DNA from: Clostridiales bacterium
Lineage (GTDB): Bacteria > Bacillota > Clostridia > TANB77 > CAG-508
Length of the DNA stretch: 64,000 bases
Assembly: GCA_019419955.1 (NCBI GenBank)
Contig: JAHZIB010000004.1
Location: 1-64,000, forward strand
Direction of reading: 5' to 3'
How positions within the stretch are numbered: position 1 is the stretch's first letter; each line of letters opens with the position of its first letter. The translations under genes and the position numbers were made by a program. Below are positions 1 through 7,922 of this stretch, in pieces. The notes beneath the pieces are model-generated. The model saw only the letters and a list, made by a program, of their open reading frames with translations. It did no database searches and had not been told where the DNA came from.

Positions 1-7
1 AATGTGC

Positions 8-60
8 CGACGATATTTGTGGGTTACCCTGCTGAGAAAATAGGTTGTCGCCAGTTTTTT
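8..60 (+). terminator. Hairpin with T-run: terminator or 3' end of a structured RNA
   Basis: Bases 8-18 pair with 38-50 (cgacga with ttgtcg, tattt with aaata, a GG bulge at 43-44), with a nested ggg-tta-ccc hairpin at 21-29, followed by six T at 55-60. This looks like the intrinsic terminator or the 3' end of a structured transcript that begins left of the window. No known RNA family was recognised. The stretch 61-246 is AT-rich and shows no gene. Confidence 0.45.
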
Positions 61-246
61 ATTGTATAAAAAAATTTTAATTTATAAGATTTATGTTTTT
101 ATGGAATGTGTATTTTAGTTAACAAGTATAAATGGGCATTGAAGAATTAAATTTATAATTCATGAGAAAAAGTTATTTATTTTATTACAATTCTTCTTTT
201 ATTTTATAAAATACTATACAATTTTATTTATAATATGATATAATAT

Positions 247-300
247 GGTTGCTATTTAAAAATGAGTGGTATTATTAGTGCGTATTTTTAAATAACAACC
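247..300. promoter_or_regulatory. Long imperfect hairpin upstream of the first gene
   Basis: Bases 247-263 and 284-300 are inverted copies matching at 16 of 17 positions, separated by a 20-nt loop. The structure ends 29 nt before the start codon at 330. There is no T-run, so it is not a standard terminator. It could be an operator, a 5'UTR stabiliser or a small mobile-element remnant. Confidence 0.5.
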
Positions 301-329
301 TTATATTAATCGTAGAAAAGGAGAAAAAA

Positions 330-1211
330 ATGGAAGGGAAAAGTGATGATGTAAAAAAATTGATGAAGCTTATGTTTACAATGTATGTAGGGAAAATTAA
401 AAGTGGTAGTCAAACTGATTTAAATGATAATTATGCCTTATTATTAACTACTTTGGAAAATCAGGAAAAAATAGAACCAGAGAATAAAGAAACATATGAT
501 AAAATGCGTCAGGTAATTAATTCGTTTCATAATTTAGTTACAAAACCTGATATAGTAGATGAGATAAAAGAAACAGGTATAAAGGAAGAGGACTTTGTAA
601 GAAAATATAAGGAAGAAATTTTTGGTGAACCAAAGAGAAAATATGATATGAATGATTTATATAGGGATGATCTCATATCCAGATATAAAAATGATAAAAG
701 AAAAGAATATCTAACTCCACATAGCAAACCATTGGAATTAAAGTATAAAGATAGAAGAAATAAAACAGTAAAGCTTTCTAATGTTGCTGAATTACAATAT
801 ACAGGTTGGAATGGGGCTAAAGCTAATTTATCAATGTACAAGGTTCAAAGAGAACGAGAAAGTGGTGAGTTTACAGAAAATTATGTTTATTCTAATATTA
901 TGATAGCAAATATGGATGAGCCAGAATATAGAAATGCTGTACTTGATGAGTTATTGAGCGAAAATAATATTAGTTTATCAAATGTAGGCGGATATGTTGG
1001 AGAAATAGCTTATGAACCAAAAAGTGGAGAAGATGATAAGTTATTTACAGAGAATCAAAAAGGTGGTAGATATACATATAGAGTAAGCAAGAATTATGTT
1101 TTGGCATATGAAGATGAAGAAGTTACTGCCGCAATTAATGAGCCAGCACGTAGTATTGATACTAAAAATAATGTTGTACCATTTAAAAAAGTTGATGAGA
1201 TGGAAAGATAA
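330..1211 (+). CDS. Hypothetical soluble protein, 293 aa
   Basis: The start is the ATG at 330, preceded by a good ribosome binding site (AAAGGAGAAAAAA). The protein is hydrophilic and charged, with no signal peptide or membrane segment. Residues 1-120 are Lys/Glu-rich and probably helical. The region around residues 150-200 is mixed and could be a small beta-rich fold. I do not recognise a family. It stands alone between two hairpins (247-300 and 1212-1261) and upstream of the ribosomal block, which has its own promoter, so it is probably a single-gene transcript. Confidence is high that the gene is real, because of its length, RBS and codon use. No function can be assigned. Confidence 0.75.
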   Translation: MEGKSDDVKKLMKLMFTMYVGKIKSGSQTDLNDNYALLLTTLENQEKIEPENKETYDKMRQVINSFHNLVTKPDIVDEIKETGIKEEDFVRKYKEEIFGEPKRKYDMNDLYRDDLISRYKNDKRKEYLTPHSKPLELKYKDRRNKTVKLSNVAELQYTGWNGAKANLSMYKVQRERESGEFTENYVYSNIMIANMDEPEYRNAVLDELLSENNISLSNVGGYVGEIAYEPKSGEDDKLFTENQKGGRYTYRVSKNYVLAYEDEEVTAAINEPARSIDTKNNVVPFKKVDEMER

Positions 1212-1261
1212 GGACTATCTTAGAACAACATTAAGTTTTTTTCTATTTCTCAAGATAGTCC
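1212..1261 (+). terminator. Hairpin immediately after the stop codon
   Basis: GGACTATCTT (1212-1221) and its exact reverse complement AAGATAGTCC (1252-1261) flank a 30-nt loop that contains a run of T. The stem starts one base after the TAA of the upstream gene. It may be a terminator or an mRNA 3'-end protector, but no T-tract follows it. The stretch 1262-1447 shows no gene. Confidence 0.45.
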
Positions 1262-1447
1262 ACTAGAAAATTCATAAGCAATAAGGTTAAATTGAATTGT
1301 CCCAATAAAGTGCAGATATGTATTCCTACGTTGTTTCAGGAACCTATCATTTGAAATGTCTTTCTTTTAGCAAAGACTAAAAAAAGGAAATTTCAATTGA
1401 AATGAAATAAAATTAAAAGAAAAAACAATAAATCAGTGCATAATTTA

Positions 1448-1503
1448 TTGACATTCATAGAAAAATGTGATAAAATATTTAAGCGTATGTAGATACATAC
1501 GCT
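1448..1503 (+). promoter_or_regulatory. Sigma-A promoter of the rpmG-secE-nusG operon plus 5' hairpin
   Basis: TTGACA (1448-1453), a 17-nt spacer and TAAAAT (1471-1476) form a near-consensus vegetative promoter. The expected transcript start coincides with a perfect 9-bp hairpin, AGCGTATGT (1482-1490) with ACATACGCT (1495-1503). The mRNA therefore begins with a stem-loop, which is a common 5' stabilising feature. Confidence 0.8.
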
Positions 1504-1553
1504 TATAAAAATAGCAAAAAAATTAAGCATAAATAAATCTGGAGGTGTATAGA

Positions 1554-1718
1554 ATGGCTGCAAAAGGAGCAAGAGAACCAATAACTTTGGAATGTACAGA
1601 ATGTAAAAGAAGAAATTACATGACAGAAAAAAATAAGAAAAACAACACAGAAAGATTGGAAGTTGTTAAATATTGCAAGTATTGCAAAAAACGTACTACA
1701 CATAAAGAGACAAAATAA
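1554..1718 (+). CDS. rpmG: 50S ribosomal protein L33
   Basis: This 54-aa basic protein has the L33 zinc-ribbon pattern: CTEC at residues 14-17 and CKYC at 41-44. It is therefore the zinc-binding (C+) form of L33, a late-assembling large-subunit protein. The start is the ATG at 1554 behind GGAGGTG. The order rpmG-secE-nusG, with 30 nt to secE, is the conserved bacterial arrangement and makes the call firm. Confidence 0.95.
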   Translation: MAAKGAREPITLECTECKRRNYMTEKNKKNNTERLEVVKYCKYCKKRTTHKETK

Positions 1719-1748
1719 CAAAGAAACCTTTACAAGGGGGAGTAAAGA

Positions 1749-2138
1749 ATGCCTAAAGAAGCAAATAAAAAGCAAAGTAAAGACAAAAAACATTTTATGA
1801 AGGATTTTAAGGCAGAGCTAAAAAGAGTAATTTGGCCCACGCCAAAACAATTGCTAAACAATACTGTTGCTGTTATAACTATTGTTCTTATAACTGCAGT
1901 TATTGTGTTTGCATTAGACGTTGTGTTTGAAAGCATGAATACATATGGTATTGATAAGTTAAAAGCTGTTGTTGATACTACAAATGAAACTACAAATAAT
2001 ACAGATACAAATGAATTAATTAGTATTGATAATGCCAATGATACTACTAATGCAAAAGCAAACACGACTGATTCTGATACGAATGCAAATGAATCAAATA
2101 GTACTAATACAGAAAATACTAATAATGTAGAAGAATAA
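1749..2138 (+). CDS. secE: Preprotein translocase subunit SecE with a low-complexity C-terminal tail
   Basis: SecE clamps SecY in the SecYEG protein-export channel. The signature amphipathic helix ELKRVIWPTP lies at residues 23-32, followed by one membrane segment at about 38-60, which is the whole of a typical 60-70-aa Gram-positive SecE. Here the protein is 129 aa. Residues about 76-129 form an unusual tail rich in Asn, Thr, Asp and Ser, with almost no hydrophobic residues. By topology the tail should face the outside. RBS AAGGGGGAG precedes the ATG at 1749. The gene lies between rpmG and nusG with short gaps, so all three are co-transcribed. The identity is certain; the tail is unexplained. 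Confidence 0.95.
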   Translation: MPKEANKKQSKDKKHFMKDFKAELKRVIWPTPKQLLNNTVAVITIVLITAVIVFALDVVFESMNTYGIDKLKAVVDTTNETTNNTDTNELISIDNANDTTNAKANTTDSDTNANESNSTNTENTNNVEE

Positions 2139-2151
2139 AGGAGGCTAAAAC

Positions 2152-2685
2152 ATGTCTCAAGCTGAAAATAAATTAGTGCCAAGATGGTATGTAATACATA
2201 CTTATTCAGGTTATGAAAATAAAGTTAAAACTGACCTTGAAAAGACTATAAAAAACAGAGAATTAGAAGACTATTTTTTTAATATAGTTGTTCCTATGGA
2301 AGAGCAAATAGAAATAAAAAATGGTCAAAGAAAAACTAATTTGAAAAAAGTTTTTCCGGGATATGTTTTAATAAAAATGATAGTGACTGAAAAAACTTGG
2401 TACATTGTTAGAAATACTAGAGGTGTTACAGGCTTTGTTGGTTCTGGAACAGACCCTATTCCTTTAACAGAAGATGAAATAAGAACAATGGGATTTGAAC
2501 TAACAGATATAAATGTTGATTATGAAGTTAATGATTCTGTCAAGATACTAGAAGGTCCACTTACTGACTTTATAGGAACTGTTACAGAAATAAACAAAGA
2601 AAAACATAAGGTTAAAGTTCTTGTATCTATGTTTGGTCGTGAAACACCTGTTGAGTTAGATTTTTCTCAAGTACAAAAAATATAA
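2152..2685 (+). CDS. nusG: Transcription termination/antitermination protein NusG
   Basis: The protein is 177 aa, the usual NusG length. The N-terminal NGN domain begins with RWYVIHTYSGYENKVK and carries the VFPGYVL and NTRGVTGFVG motifs. A KOW domain covers the last 55 residues (VKILEGPLTDFIGTV). NusG binds the RNA polymerase clamp and couples transcription to translation or Rho. ATG at 2152 is preceded by AAGGAGG, 13 nt after secE. It is the last gene before the leader of rplK. Confidence 0.97.
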   Translation: MSQAENKLVPRWYVIHTYSGYENKVKTDLEKTIKNRELEDYFFNIVVPMEEQIEIKNGQRKTNLKKVFPGYVLIKMIVTEKTWYIVRNTRGVTGFVGSGTDPIPLTEDEIRTMGFELTDINVDYEVNDSVKILEGPLTDFIGTVTEINKEKHKVKVLVSMFGRETPVELDFSQVQKI

Positions 2686-2924
2686 AAGTTAGTTAGAGGC
2701 AGGTTCAGATAGACGATTGATTTTAAAAAGTTTGAAATTAATAATTGTACATCGAGAACTTTTTATATGAGGTTCGACATAAAAAGATAATGTTTATAAT
2801 TAACTAACTAATCTCGTTTATAGTTTATATAAGAAATAGTTACTTAAAATAATTAATAATTATAGTTTATAATCTATTTTTAGATTAATATACATATGTA
2901 CAGAAAAAGGAGGTGCAAGAAGAA
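2686..2924 (+). promoter_or_regulatory. Structured leader of rplK-rplA
   Basis: This 239-nt stretch has no gene. A 9-bp pairing closes a multi-branched segment (AGTTAGTTA near 2689 with TAACTAACT near 2803). In many bacteria the rplK-rplA transcript carries an L1-binding site for autogenous repression, so this leader is the natural candidate. I infer that role from its position and cannot demonstrate the L1 site. Confidence 0.45.
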
Positions 2925-3353
2925 ATGGCAGAAAAGGAAATTGGTAGTGTTATTAAATTACAAATTCCAGCAGGTAAAGCTTCACCAGCTCCACCAGTTG
3001 GACCAGCTTTAGGTGCTAGTGGTGTTAATATTATGCAATTCGTTAAAGAATTTAATGATAGAACTGCAAATCTTAATGGTACAGTTATTCCAGTTGTAAT
3101 AACAGTATATAAAGATAAATCTTTTAACTTTATTACAAAAGAACCACCAATGGCTGTTTTAATAAAAAAAGCTGCTAGAATAGAAAAAGCTTCAGGAAAA
3201 CCTAACAGAGAAAAAGTAGCTAAATTGACTAAAGCACAAGTAGAGGAAATTGCAAAACAAAAAATGCCGGACTTAAATGCAGCATCATTGGAGGCAGCAA
3301 TGAGTATGGTAGCAGGTACTGCAAGGTCTATGGGTGTTTTAATAGAAGAATAA
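2925..3353 (+). CDS. rplK: 50S ribosomal protein L11
   Basis: The protein is 142 aa and colinear with the L11 family (usual length 141). It carries the proline-rich [17 protein letters not shown] motif near the N-terminus and the C-terminal GTARSMGV motif, and belongs to the GTPase-associated centre. I chose the ATG at 2925, 11 nt after AGGAGG. An in-frame GTG at 2913 overlaps the Shine-Dalgarno sequence itself and is unlikely. rplA follows after 54 nt. Confidence 0.97.
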   Translation: MAEKEIGSVIKLQIPAGKASPAPPVGPALGASGVNIMQFVKEFNDRTANLNGTVIPVVITVYKDKSFNFITKEPPMAVLIKKAARIEKASGKPNREKVAKLTKAQVEEIAKQKMPDLNAASLEAAMSMVAGTARSMGVLIEE

Positions 3354-3407
3354 TTAAAAAAATATGGGAGAACAATTATTGTTCGTTTGAACCAAAGGAG
3401 GTAAGAA

Positions 3408-4091
3408 ATGAAAAGAGGTAAGAGATACCAAGAAGCTCAAAAGCTTGTTGATAAAACAAAAGTATATAGTGTTAAAGAAGCGCTAGATACAATTCAAGAA
3501 ATGCCAAAACCAAAATTTGATGAGACAGTTGAGTTGCATGTTAAATTAGGTGTGGATTCAAAACAAGCTGACCAACAAGTTAGGGGTACAACAGTGCTTC
3601 CAAATGGTACAGGTAAAACTTTAAAGGTATTAGTATTTGCAAAAGGACCAAAGGCGGAAGAAGCTGAAAAAGCAGGCGCTGACTATGTTGGTGCAGAAGA
3701 ATTAATACCAAAAATAGAAAAAGAAAATTGGTTTGATTATGATGTAATAGTAGCTACACCAGATATGATGGGTGTGGTTGGTAGATTGGGTAAGGTTTTA
3801 GGACCTAAAGGTTTAATGCCAAACCCAAAATCAGGCACAGTAACAATGGATGTTACAAAAGCTATTAAAGACATTAAATCTGGTAAAGTTGAATATAGAC
3901 TAGACAAAACTAATATTATACACTTAGGTTTTGGTAAGGTTTCATTTGGAACAGACAAATTGATTGAAAACTATGAAACAGTTATGAATGCTATTATAAA
4001 AGCAAAACCAGCAGCTGCTAAGGGACAATATATTAGGAGTGTAGCTATATCTACAACAATGGGACCAAGTATGTATATTGATCAAAAATAA
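3408..4091 (+). CDS. rplA: 50S ribosomal protein L1
   Basis: This 227-aa protein builds the mobile L1 stalk at the E site and is a known translational repressor of its own operon. Family landmarks include the N-terminal KRGKRY block, [17 protein letters not shown] (about residues 125-141) and GTVT. ATG at 3408 lies behind AAAGGAGG. It is followed by the L10 leader, which separates rplK-rplA from rplJ-rplL. Confidence 0.97.
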   Translation: MKRGKRYQEAQKLVDKTKVYSVKEALDTIQEMPKPKFDETVELHVKLGVDSKQADQQVRGTTVLPNGTGKTLKVLVFAKGPKAEEAEKAGADYVGAEELIPKIEKENWFDYDVIVATPDMMGVVGRLGKVLGPKGLMPNPKSGTVTMDVTKAIKDIKSGKVEYRLDKTNIIHLGFGKVSFGTDKLIENYETVMNAIIKAKPAAAKGQYIRSVAISTTMGPSMYIDQK

Positions 4092-4213
4092 GATGTTAAG
4101 GCATTAACAAATAAAAAATTGATGCCGGGATATACAAATTGCTTTGCAATTGATGCACAGTTCAATGTAAATTAAACTTATTATTCGATAAAAATAATAA
4201 GAGAAATTTAAAA

Positions 4214-4294
4214 TAGCCAAAGACAGTAAGCATAAAATAAGTCTTACCCAGGCATAGAAGTACGGTAAAACTGTATGTATATGCCTGCACGGCT
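4214..4294 (+). promoter_or_regulatory. L10 ribosomal protein leader (autoregulatory mRNA element)
   Basis: The segment begins with AGCCAAAGACAG and closes with GCACGGCT, the hallmark outer helix and kink-turn region of the L10 leader, about 40 nt before rplJ. In Firmicutes this element binds the L10(L12)4 complex and represses rplJ-rplL when L10 is in excess. Upstream, 4092-4213 contains further pairing but no gene. Confidence 0.75.
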
Positions 4295-4334
4295 ATATAT
4301 ACAGCTTATTTTATTGTGAAAAGAGGTGAAAAAA

Positions 4335-4835
4335 TTGGCTAGTGAAAAAATACTAAAACAAAAAGAAGAATTAGTTAATAATTTAGCAGCTGAATTAAAA
4401 GAGGATACTTTAATTCTTTTAGTAGACTACAGAGGAATTTCTGTTGAAGATGTTACTAAATTAAGAAATGAAATAAGAGAAGCAAATGCTGAATACAAGG
4501 TTATAAAGAATAACATTATAAAAAGAGCGTTAAATGCTAATGGTGAAAATGGGCTAGATGATGTACTAGAAGGACCAACAGCATTAATTACAAGCAAAGA
4601 AGATTATTTAGCACCAGCAAAGGCAATATATAATTTTTCTAAGAAAAATGATTTCTACAAAATTAAAGGTGGAATTATAGAAGGAAAAGTTATGACAGCT
4701 GAGGAAATAATAGCAATTGCAAAATTACCATCAAGACAAGAATTGCTTGCAAAACTTGCTGGAGCATTGCTTGGAAATATCACAAAACTTGCTGCTACTT
4801 TGGATGCAGTTAGAATGCAAAAAGAAAATGCTTAA
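4335..4835 (+). CDS. rplJ: 50S ribosomal protein L10
   Basis: L10 anchors the L7/L12 dimers to the ribosome; here it is 166 aa. The family pattern is clear: LLVDYRGISVEDVTKLR, then EYKVIKNNIIKRAL, and the C-terminal helix that binds L12. I chose TTG at 4335, 7 nt after AGAGGTG. The upstream in-frame GTG at 4326 is part of that Shine-Dalgarno sequence. Expression is probably controlled by the L10 leader just upstream. Confidence 0.95.
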   Translation: MASEKILKQKEELVNNLAAELKEDTLILLVDYRGISVEDVTKLRNEIREANAEYKVIKNNIIKRALNANGENGLDDVLEGPTALITSKEDYLAPAKAIYNFSKKNDFYKIKGGIIEGKVMTAEEIIAIAKLPSRQELLAKLAGALLGNITKLAATLDAVRMQKENA

Positions 4836-5084
4836 CTAAAATAAATTATAAGCGACGTCTTGCAGTGTCAACCTGTACATAAATTTTTTAGATGTACAGC
4901 AGTACTATCTCAAAAATTTTAGCTTGGTTTCCTAGCAATACTTGCTTCTAATTAATTTTAGAAATAGAAAATTAAAATAACAAACAAAAAAATAATCGTG
5001 AACATGCCAAGTTCACAAAATAGTTTTTCTAATTTATATAAAACTAGAAAACTTAAAAACTTAAAAAATAAGGAGGAATTTAAA

Positions 5085-5450
5085 ATGGCAAAAATAGATG
5101 AATTATTAGAGACTATTGACAGCTTAACAGTTGTTGAATTATCAGAATTAGTGAAAGGTATAGAAGAAAAATATGGAGTTTCTGCAGCAGCTGTTGCAGC
5201 ACCAGTAGCTGGAGATGCAGCAGGAGCAGCAGAAGAAAAATCTTCATTTGATGTTGTATTAAAAGAAGCAGGAGCAAACAAAATCCAAGTTATCAAAGTT
5301 GTAAGAGATGCAACAGGATTAGGATTAAAAGAAGCTAAAGAATTAGTTGATGGAGCTCCAAAAACAGTTAAAGAGGGAGCAAGCAAGGAAGAAGCTGAAG
5401 AATTAAAAGCTAAATTCACAGAGGCTGGAGCCGTTGTTGAACTTGCTTAA
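5085..5450 (+). CDS. rplL: 50S ribosomal protein L7/L12
   Basis: This acidic 121-aa stalk protein recruits elongation factors. It has the N-terminal dimerisation domain ([16 protein letters not shown]), an Ala-rich hinge at about residues 37-50 and the C-terminal domain ([20 protein letters not shown]). ATG at 5085 follows AAGGAGGAATTTAAA. An upstream extension of the frame is not supported. The 249-nt gap after rplJ holds an 8-bp hairpin (CTGTACAT with ATGTACAG). rpoB does not follow; the operon ends at a strong terminator. Confidence 0.97.
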   Translation: MAKIDELLETIDSLTVVELSELVKGIEEKYGVSAAAVAAPVAGDAAGAAEEKSSFDVVLKEAGANKIQVIKVVRDATGLGLKEAKELVDGAPKTVKEGASKEEAEELKAKFTEAGAVVELA

Positions 5451-5532
5451 TCTGTTTTTAGAAACGTAGAGAAAAAGTATATGTTGTAGAAAAAATTTAT
5501 TTCTGTAATATATACTTTTTTCTATACAATAA

Positions 5533-5560
5533 AAAAGCAACTGTTTTTTCAGTTGCTTTT
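5533..5560. terminator. Intrinsic terminator after rplL
   Basis: AAAAGCAACTG (5533-5543) and CAGTTGCTTTT (5550-5560) form a perfect 11-bp stem with a T-rich loop, so it can work in both directions. A weaker stem-loop lies just upstream at about 5468-5524. Confidence 0.85.
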
Positions 5561-5588
5561 GAAAATAAAAGGGGATGTTTTACTTATA

Positions 5589-5625
5589 CATAGTTGATAA
5601 TGGAGTAACTTATTTATCAACTATG
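5589..5625. promoter_or_regulatory. Perfect 12-bp hairpin in a gene-free stretch
   Basis: CATAGTTGATAA (5589-5600) is the exact reverse complement of 5614-5625, with a 13-nt loop. It has no T-run. It lies in a 600-nt stretch without genes between the rplL terminator and the next gene, and could be an operator or part of a non-coding transcript. Confidence 0.4.
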
Positions 5626-5852
5626 AACATATTATACAGGGAGAGTTTGAACATTGTGTGAACTAATTGTGATAAATAGGAAAATTAAAGAAATTTCTTA
5701 CGAAAACTCGACTTAAAAGAAAAGTATATTTAACCAATTTAGTATAAGAGTTTAACTGAGAAGATAATTGCAATTAAAAAAATTAAATGAAATATAGGTA
5801 AATTGAAGGAGCAATTGATCTATATTTCATATCAGTTACAAAATAACAGTTT

Positions 5853-5963
5853 TATAATATACTTGTCCTGCAACGGGCATTCCATTTACAATTTTCAAAA
5901 AACGATGACTATAAAGCTTGTGAAAATTTTTAATTGGAATCTCAGTGCATGGATATTAAGTAA
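5853..5963 (+). repeat. Dispersed hairpin repeat, copy A
   Basis: This is one of four related intergenic elements (others at about 23380, 25737 and 58830). The core reads GTCCTGCAACGGG, then a GGAATTCC-like patch, then inverted ATTTTCA and TGAAAATTTTT blocks around a central segment with GATGACTATAAAGC. The left and right halves are imperfect inverted copies, so the whole folds into one long hairpin. No coding sequence is present. Confidence 0.75.
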
Positions 5964-6058
5964 GTATATACATTAACCTATAACACGCATGATATCAAAA
6001 GAAATAAAAAGACTTGTCAAAACATGTAAGCAATGATATTATATATGTGGTGAAAAAA

Positions 6059-7735
6059 ATGAACATTATAGATTTTGCATGTTTAATGCTAGTTATTACA
6101 ATTTTAATTATTGCGTTGATAAGAAATTATATAAATGATAAAAAGAAGATTCAAAATAATACCGAAGATAGAAAAATAATAAAAAAAGAGAATAAAGATT
6201 TTTTTGAAAAGCATTATATAATAATTTGGTTAGTGTTGGTCGTTATTTTGTTTTTCACAGTTATATTGAGATTTGGGGAAATACCAGCATATATAGGTGT
6301 TGATGAGGCAGGAATGGCATATGATGCATTTTGTTTGGCAGAATATGGTACAGATAGATACGAAAACTCATATCCATTATATTTAACTAATTTTGGCCAG
6401 GGACAGAGCTCATTATGTGCATATTTAGCAGCAATATGTATAAAGGTGTTTGGATTTAATGAAATAGTATATAGACTTCCTGCATTAGTAGTGTACTTAA
6501 TATCGGTAATGGTTTCTTATTTGCTAATTTCCAAGTCAAAAAACAAGAAAATGGCATTATTGTTTACATTTCTAATAATTACATGCCCATGGAATATATT
6601 TAATGCTAGAATGGCTTTAGATTGTAATTTATTTGCTGGTTTGTTTATGTTAGATTTGTACCTACTAAACAAAGCTCAAAAAAATGTGCATTTTGTTATT
6701 GCGGGAATATGTATAGGCTTGACATTATATACTTATGCTTTATCGTGGATTACACTTCCTTTATTCCTTTTAATATGGGCAATATATATGCTATATATAA
6801 AACGAATCAAATTTAAGCAACTAATAATATTAGGAATTCCAATTTTTATTTTTGCTGTGCCACTAATATATTTTCTATTATTAAATTTTGGAATAGTAAA
6901 ACAAACGCAAATAGGAATTTTTACATTACCTATACTTCCAGAATTTAGAAGTGGAGAATTAGGTATAAATAATATATGGAAGACAGGAATAGAGAGTATA
7001 AAGACCATATTTACTGGAGAAAGCACAATATACTTAATGTATATACCATTATTTTTAATAGGATATATAATCGAATTTAGTAGAATGATAAATGAAGTGA
7101 AAAATAAGAAATATGGAGTTACCTCATTAATGGTTATTGCTTTTACTACTATGTTTATCGGGCTTTTAACAACCAGAATTCCAACTCCAAATAAGGCAAA
7201 TGTTTTATACATACCAATATTGTATTTTGTAACTATAGCTATATTGGAAATCTGCAATGATTCAAAAGTATTGTTAACAATATTTATAGGTCTAATTGCA
7301 GTTTCATGCATAAATTATACAGTTAATTTATATACAAAGGATGGAGTTAATACAGTAAGTTGGTATGAAGATACATATATAAAGGATATTACTATAAAAT
7401 TAGAAAACAATGAGCAGACGAAAGATTTAGAAAAATACTTAATGATTTTTAAATCTTCGCCATATATATACAACATGCTTGTTTTACATCCTTCTCCAGC
7501 AGAATTTAATGGTACAATGGAAAAAAAGCAGTATAGTAAAAACTCCTTAGCACAGGTTAGTAAAATTTTGGAATATAACTATTTATATAAAGCAGAAGAA
7601 ATATATTCTGTAGATTTGAATAGAGAGAAATGTGTTTTTGTAATTAGTAATATTTATCAAGATGGTATAAATTATCTTAAAAAAAATGGCTTTAAATCAG
7701 AGACATATGGCTCTTATGAAATACTTACCAATTAG
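6059..7735 (+). CDS. GT-C type integral membrane glycosyltransferase-like protein
   Basis: This protein of about 558 aa has roughly 11-13 hydrophobic segments. After the first membrane helix and a charged cytoplasmic loop comes a second helix and then an external loop with the motif GVDEAGMAYDAFCLAEYG. Acidic residues in the first external loop are the catalytic hallmark of GT-C enzymes such as ArnT/PMT (GT39), which take sugars from polyprenyl-phosphate donors. The C-terminal 100 residues are soluble. The start is uncertain: ATG 6059 sits 6 nt after a weak GGTG, and the reading frame is open upstream. It is a single gene with hairpin 7774-7809 behind it. The acceptor is unknown. Confidence 0.7.
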   Translation: MNIIDFACLMLVITILIIALIRNYINDKKKIQNNTEDRKIIKKENKDFFEKHYIIIWLVLVVILFFTVILRFGEIPAYIGVDEAGMAYDAFCLAEYGTDRYENSYPLYLTNFGQGQSSLCAYLAAICIKVFGFNEIVYRLPALVVYLISVMVSYLLISKSKNKKMALLFTFLIITCPWNIFNARMALDCNLFAGLFMLDLYLLNKAQKNVHFVIAGICIGLTLYTYALSWITLPLFLLIWAIYMLYIKRIKFKQLIILGIPIFIFAVPLIYFLLLNFGIVKQTQIGIFTLPILPEFRSGELGINNIWKTGIESIKTIFTGESTIYLMYIPLFLIGYIIEFSRMINEVKNKKYGVTSLMVIAFTTMFIGLLTTRIPTPNKANVLYIPILYFVTIAILEICNDSKVLLTIFIGLIAVSCINYTVNLYTKDGVNTVSWYEDTYIKDITIKLENNEQTKDLEKYLMIFKSSPYIYNMLVLHPSPAEFNGTMEKKQYSKNSLAQVSKILEYNYLYKAEEIYSVDLNREKCVFVISNIYQDGINYLKKNGFKSETYGSYEILTN

Positions 7736-7773
7736 TTAAAATTGATGAATGTTTTGTGTAATATAGTGAGGAA

Positions 7774-7809
7774 AAAGTAGAGAAAGAAACGAACTTATTT
7801 CTCTACTTT
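7774..7809. terminator. Hairpin between the convergent GT-C gene and htrA
   Basis: AAAGTAGAGAAA (7774-7785) and TTTCTCTACTTT (7798-7809) form a perfect 12-bp stem in the gap between two convergent genes. It probably serves both directions. The remainder, 7810-7922, is AT-rich without a gene. Confidence 0.65.
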
Positions 7810-7922
7810 CAATAGTATAAATTTTAAATAAGGAAAAATATTTTATTATAAAAAATTATTATAAAATTTTAAAGTAAATGGTTAGAAAATCCATAGCTCT
7901 AAAATATCACATCTAGAATCGT

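Noticed and set aside
1730..2182. Long antisense frame opposite secE
   Set aside because: It is a shadow of the low-complexity Asn/Thr codons of secE; no RBS and no recognisable protein.
2913..2924. GTG start for rplK
   Set aside because: The GTG is part of the AGGAGGTG ribosome binding site; ATG 2925 gives the family-length protein.
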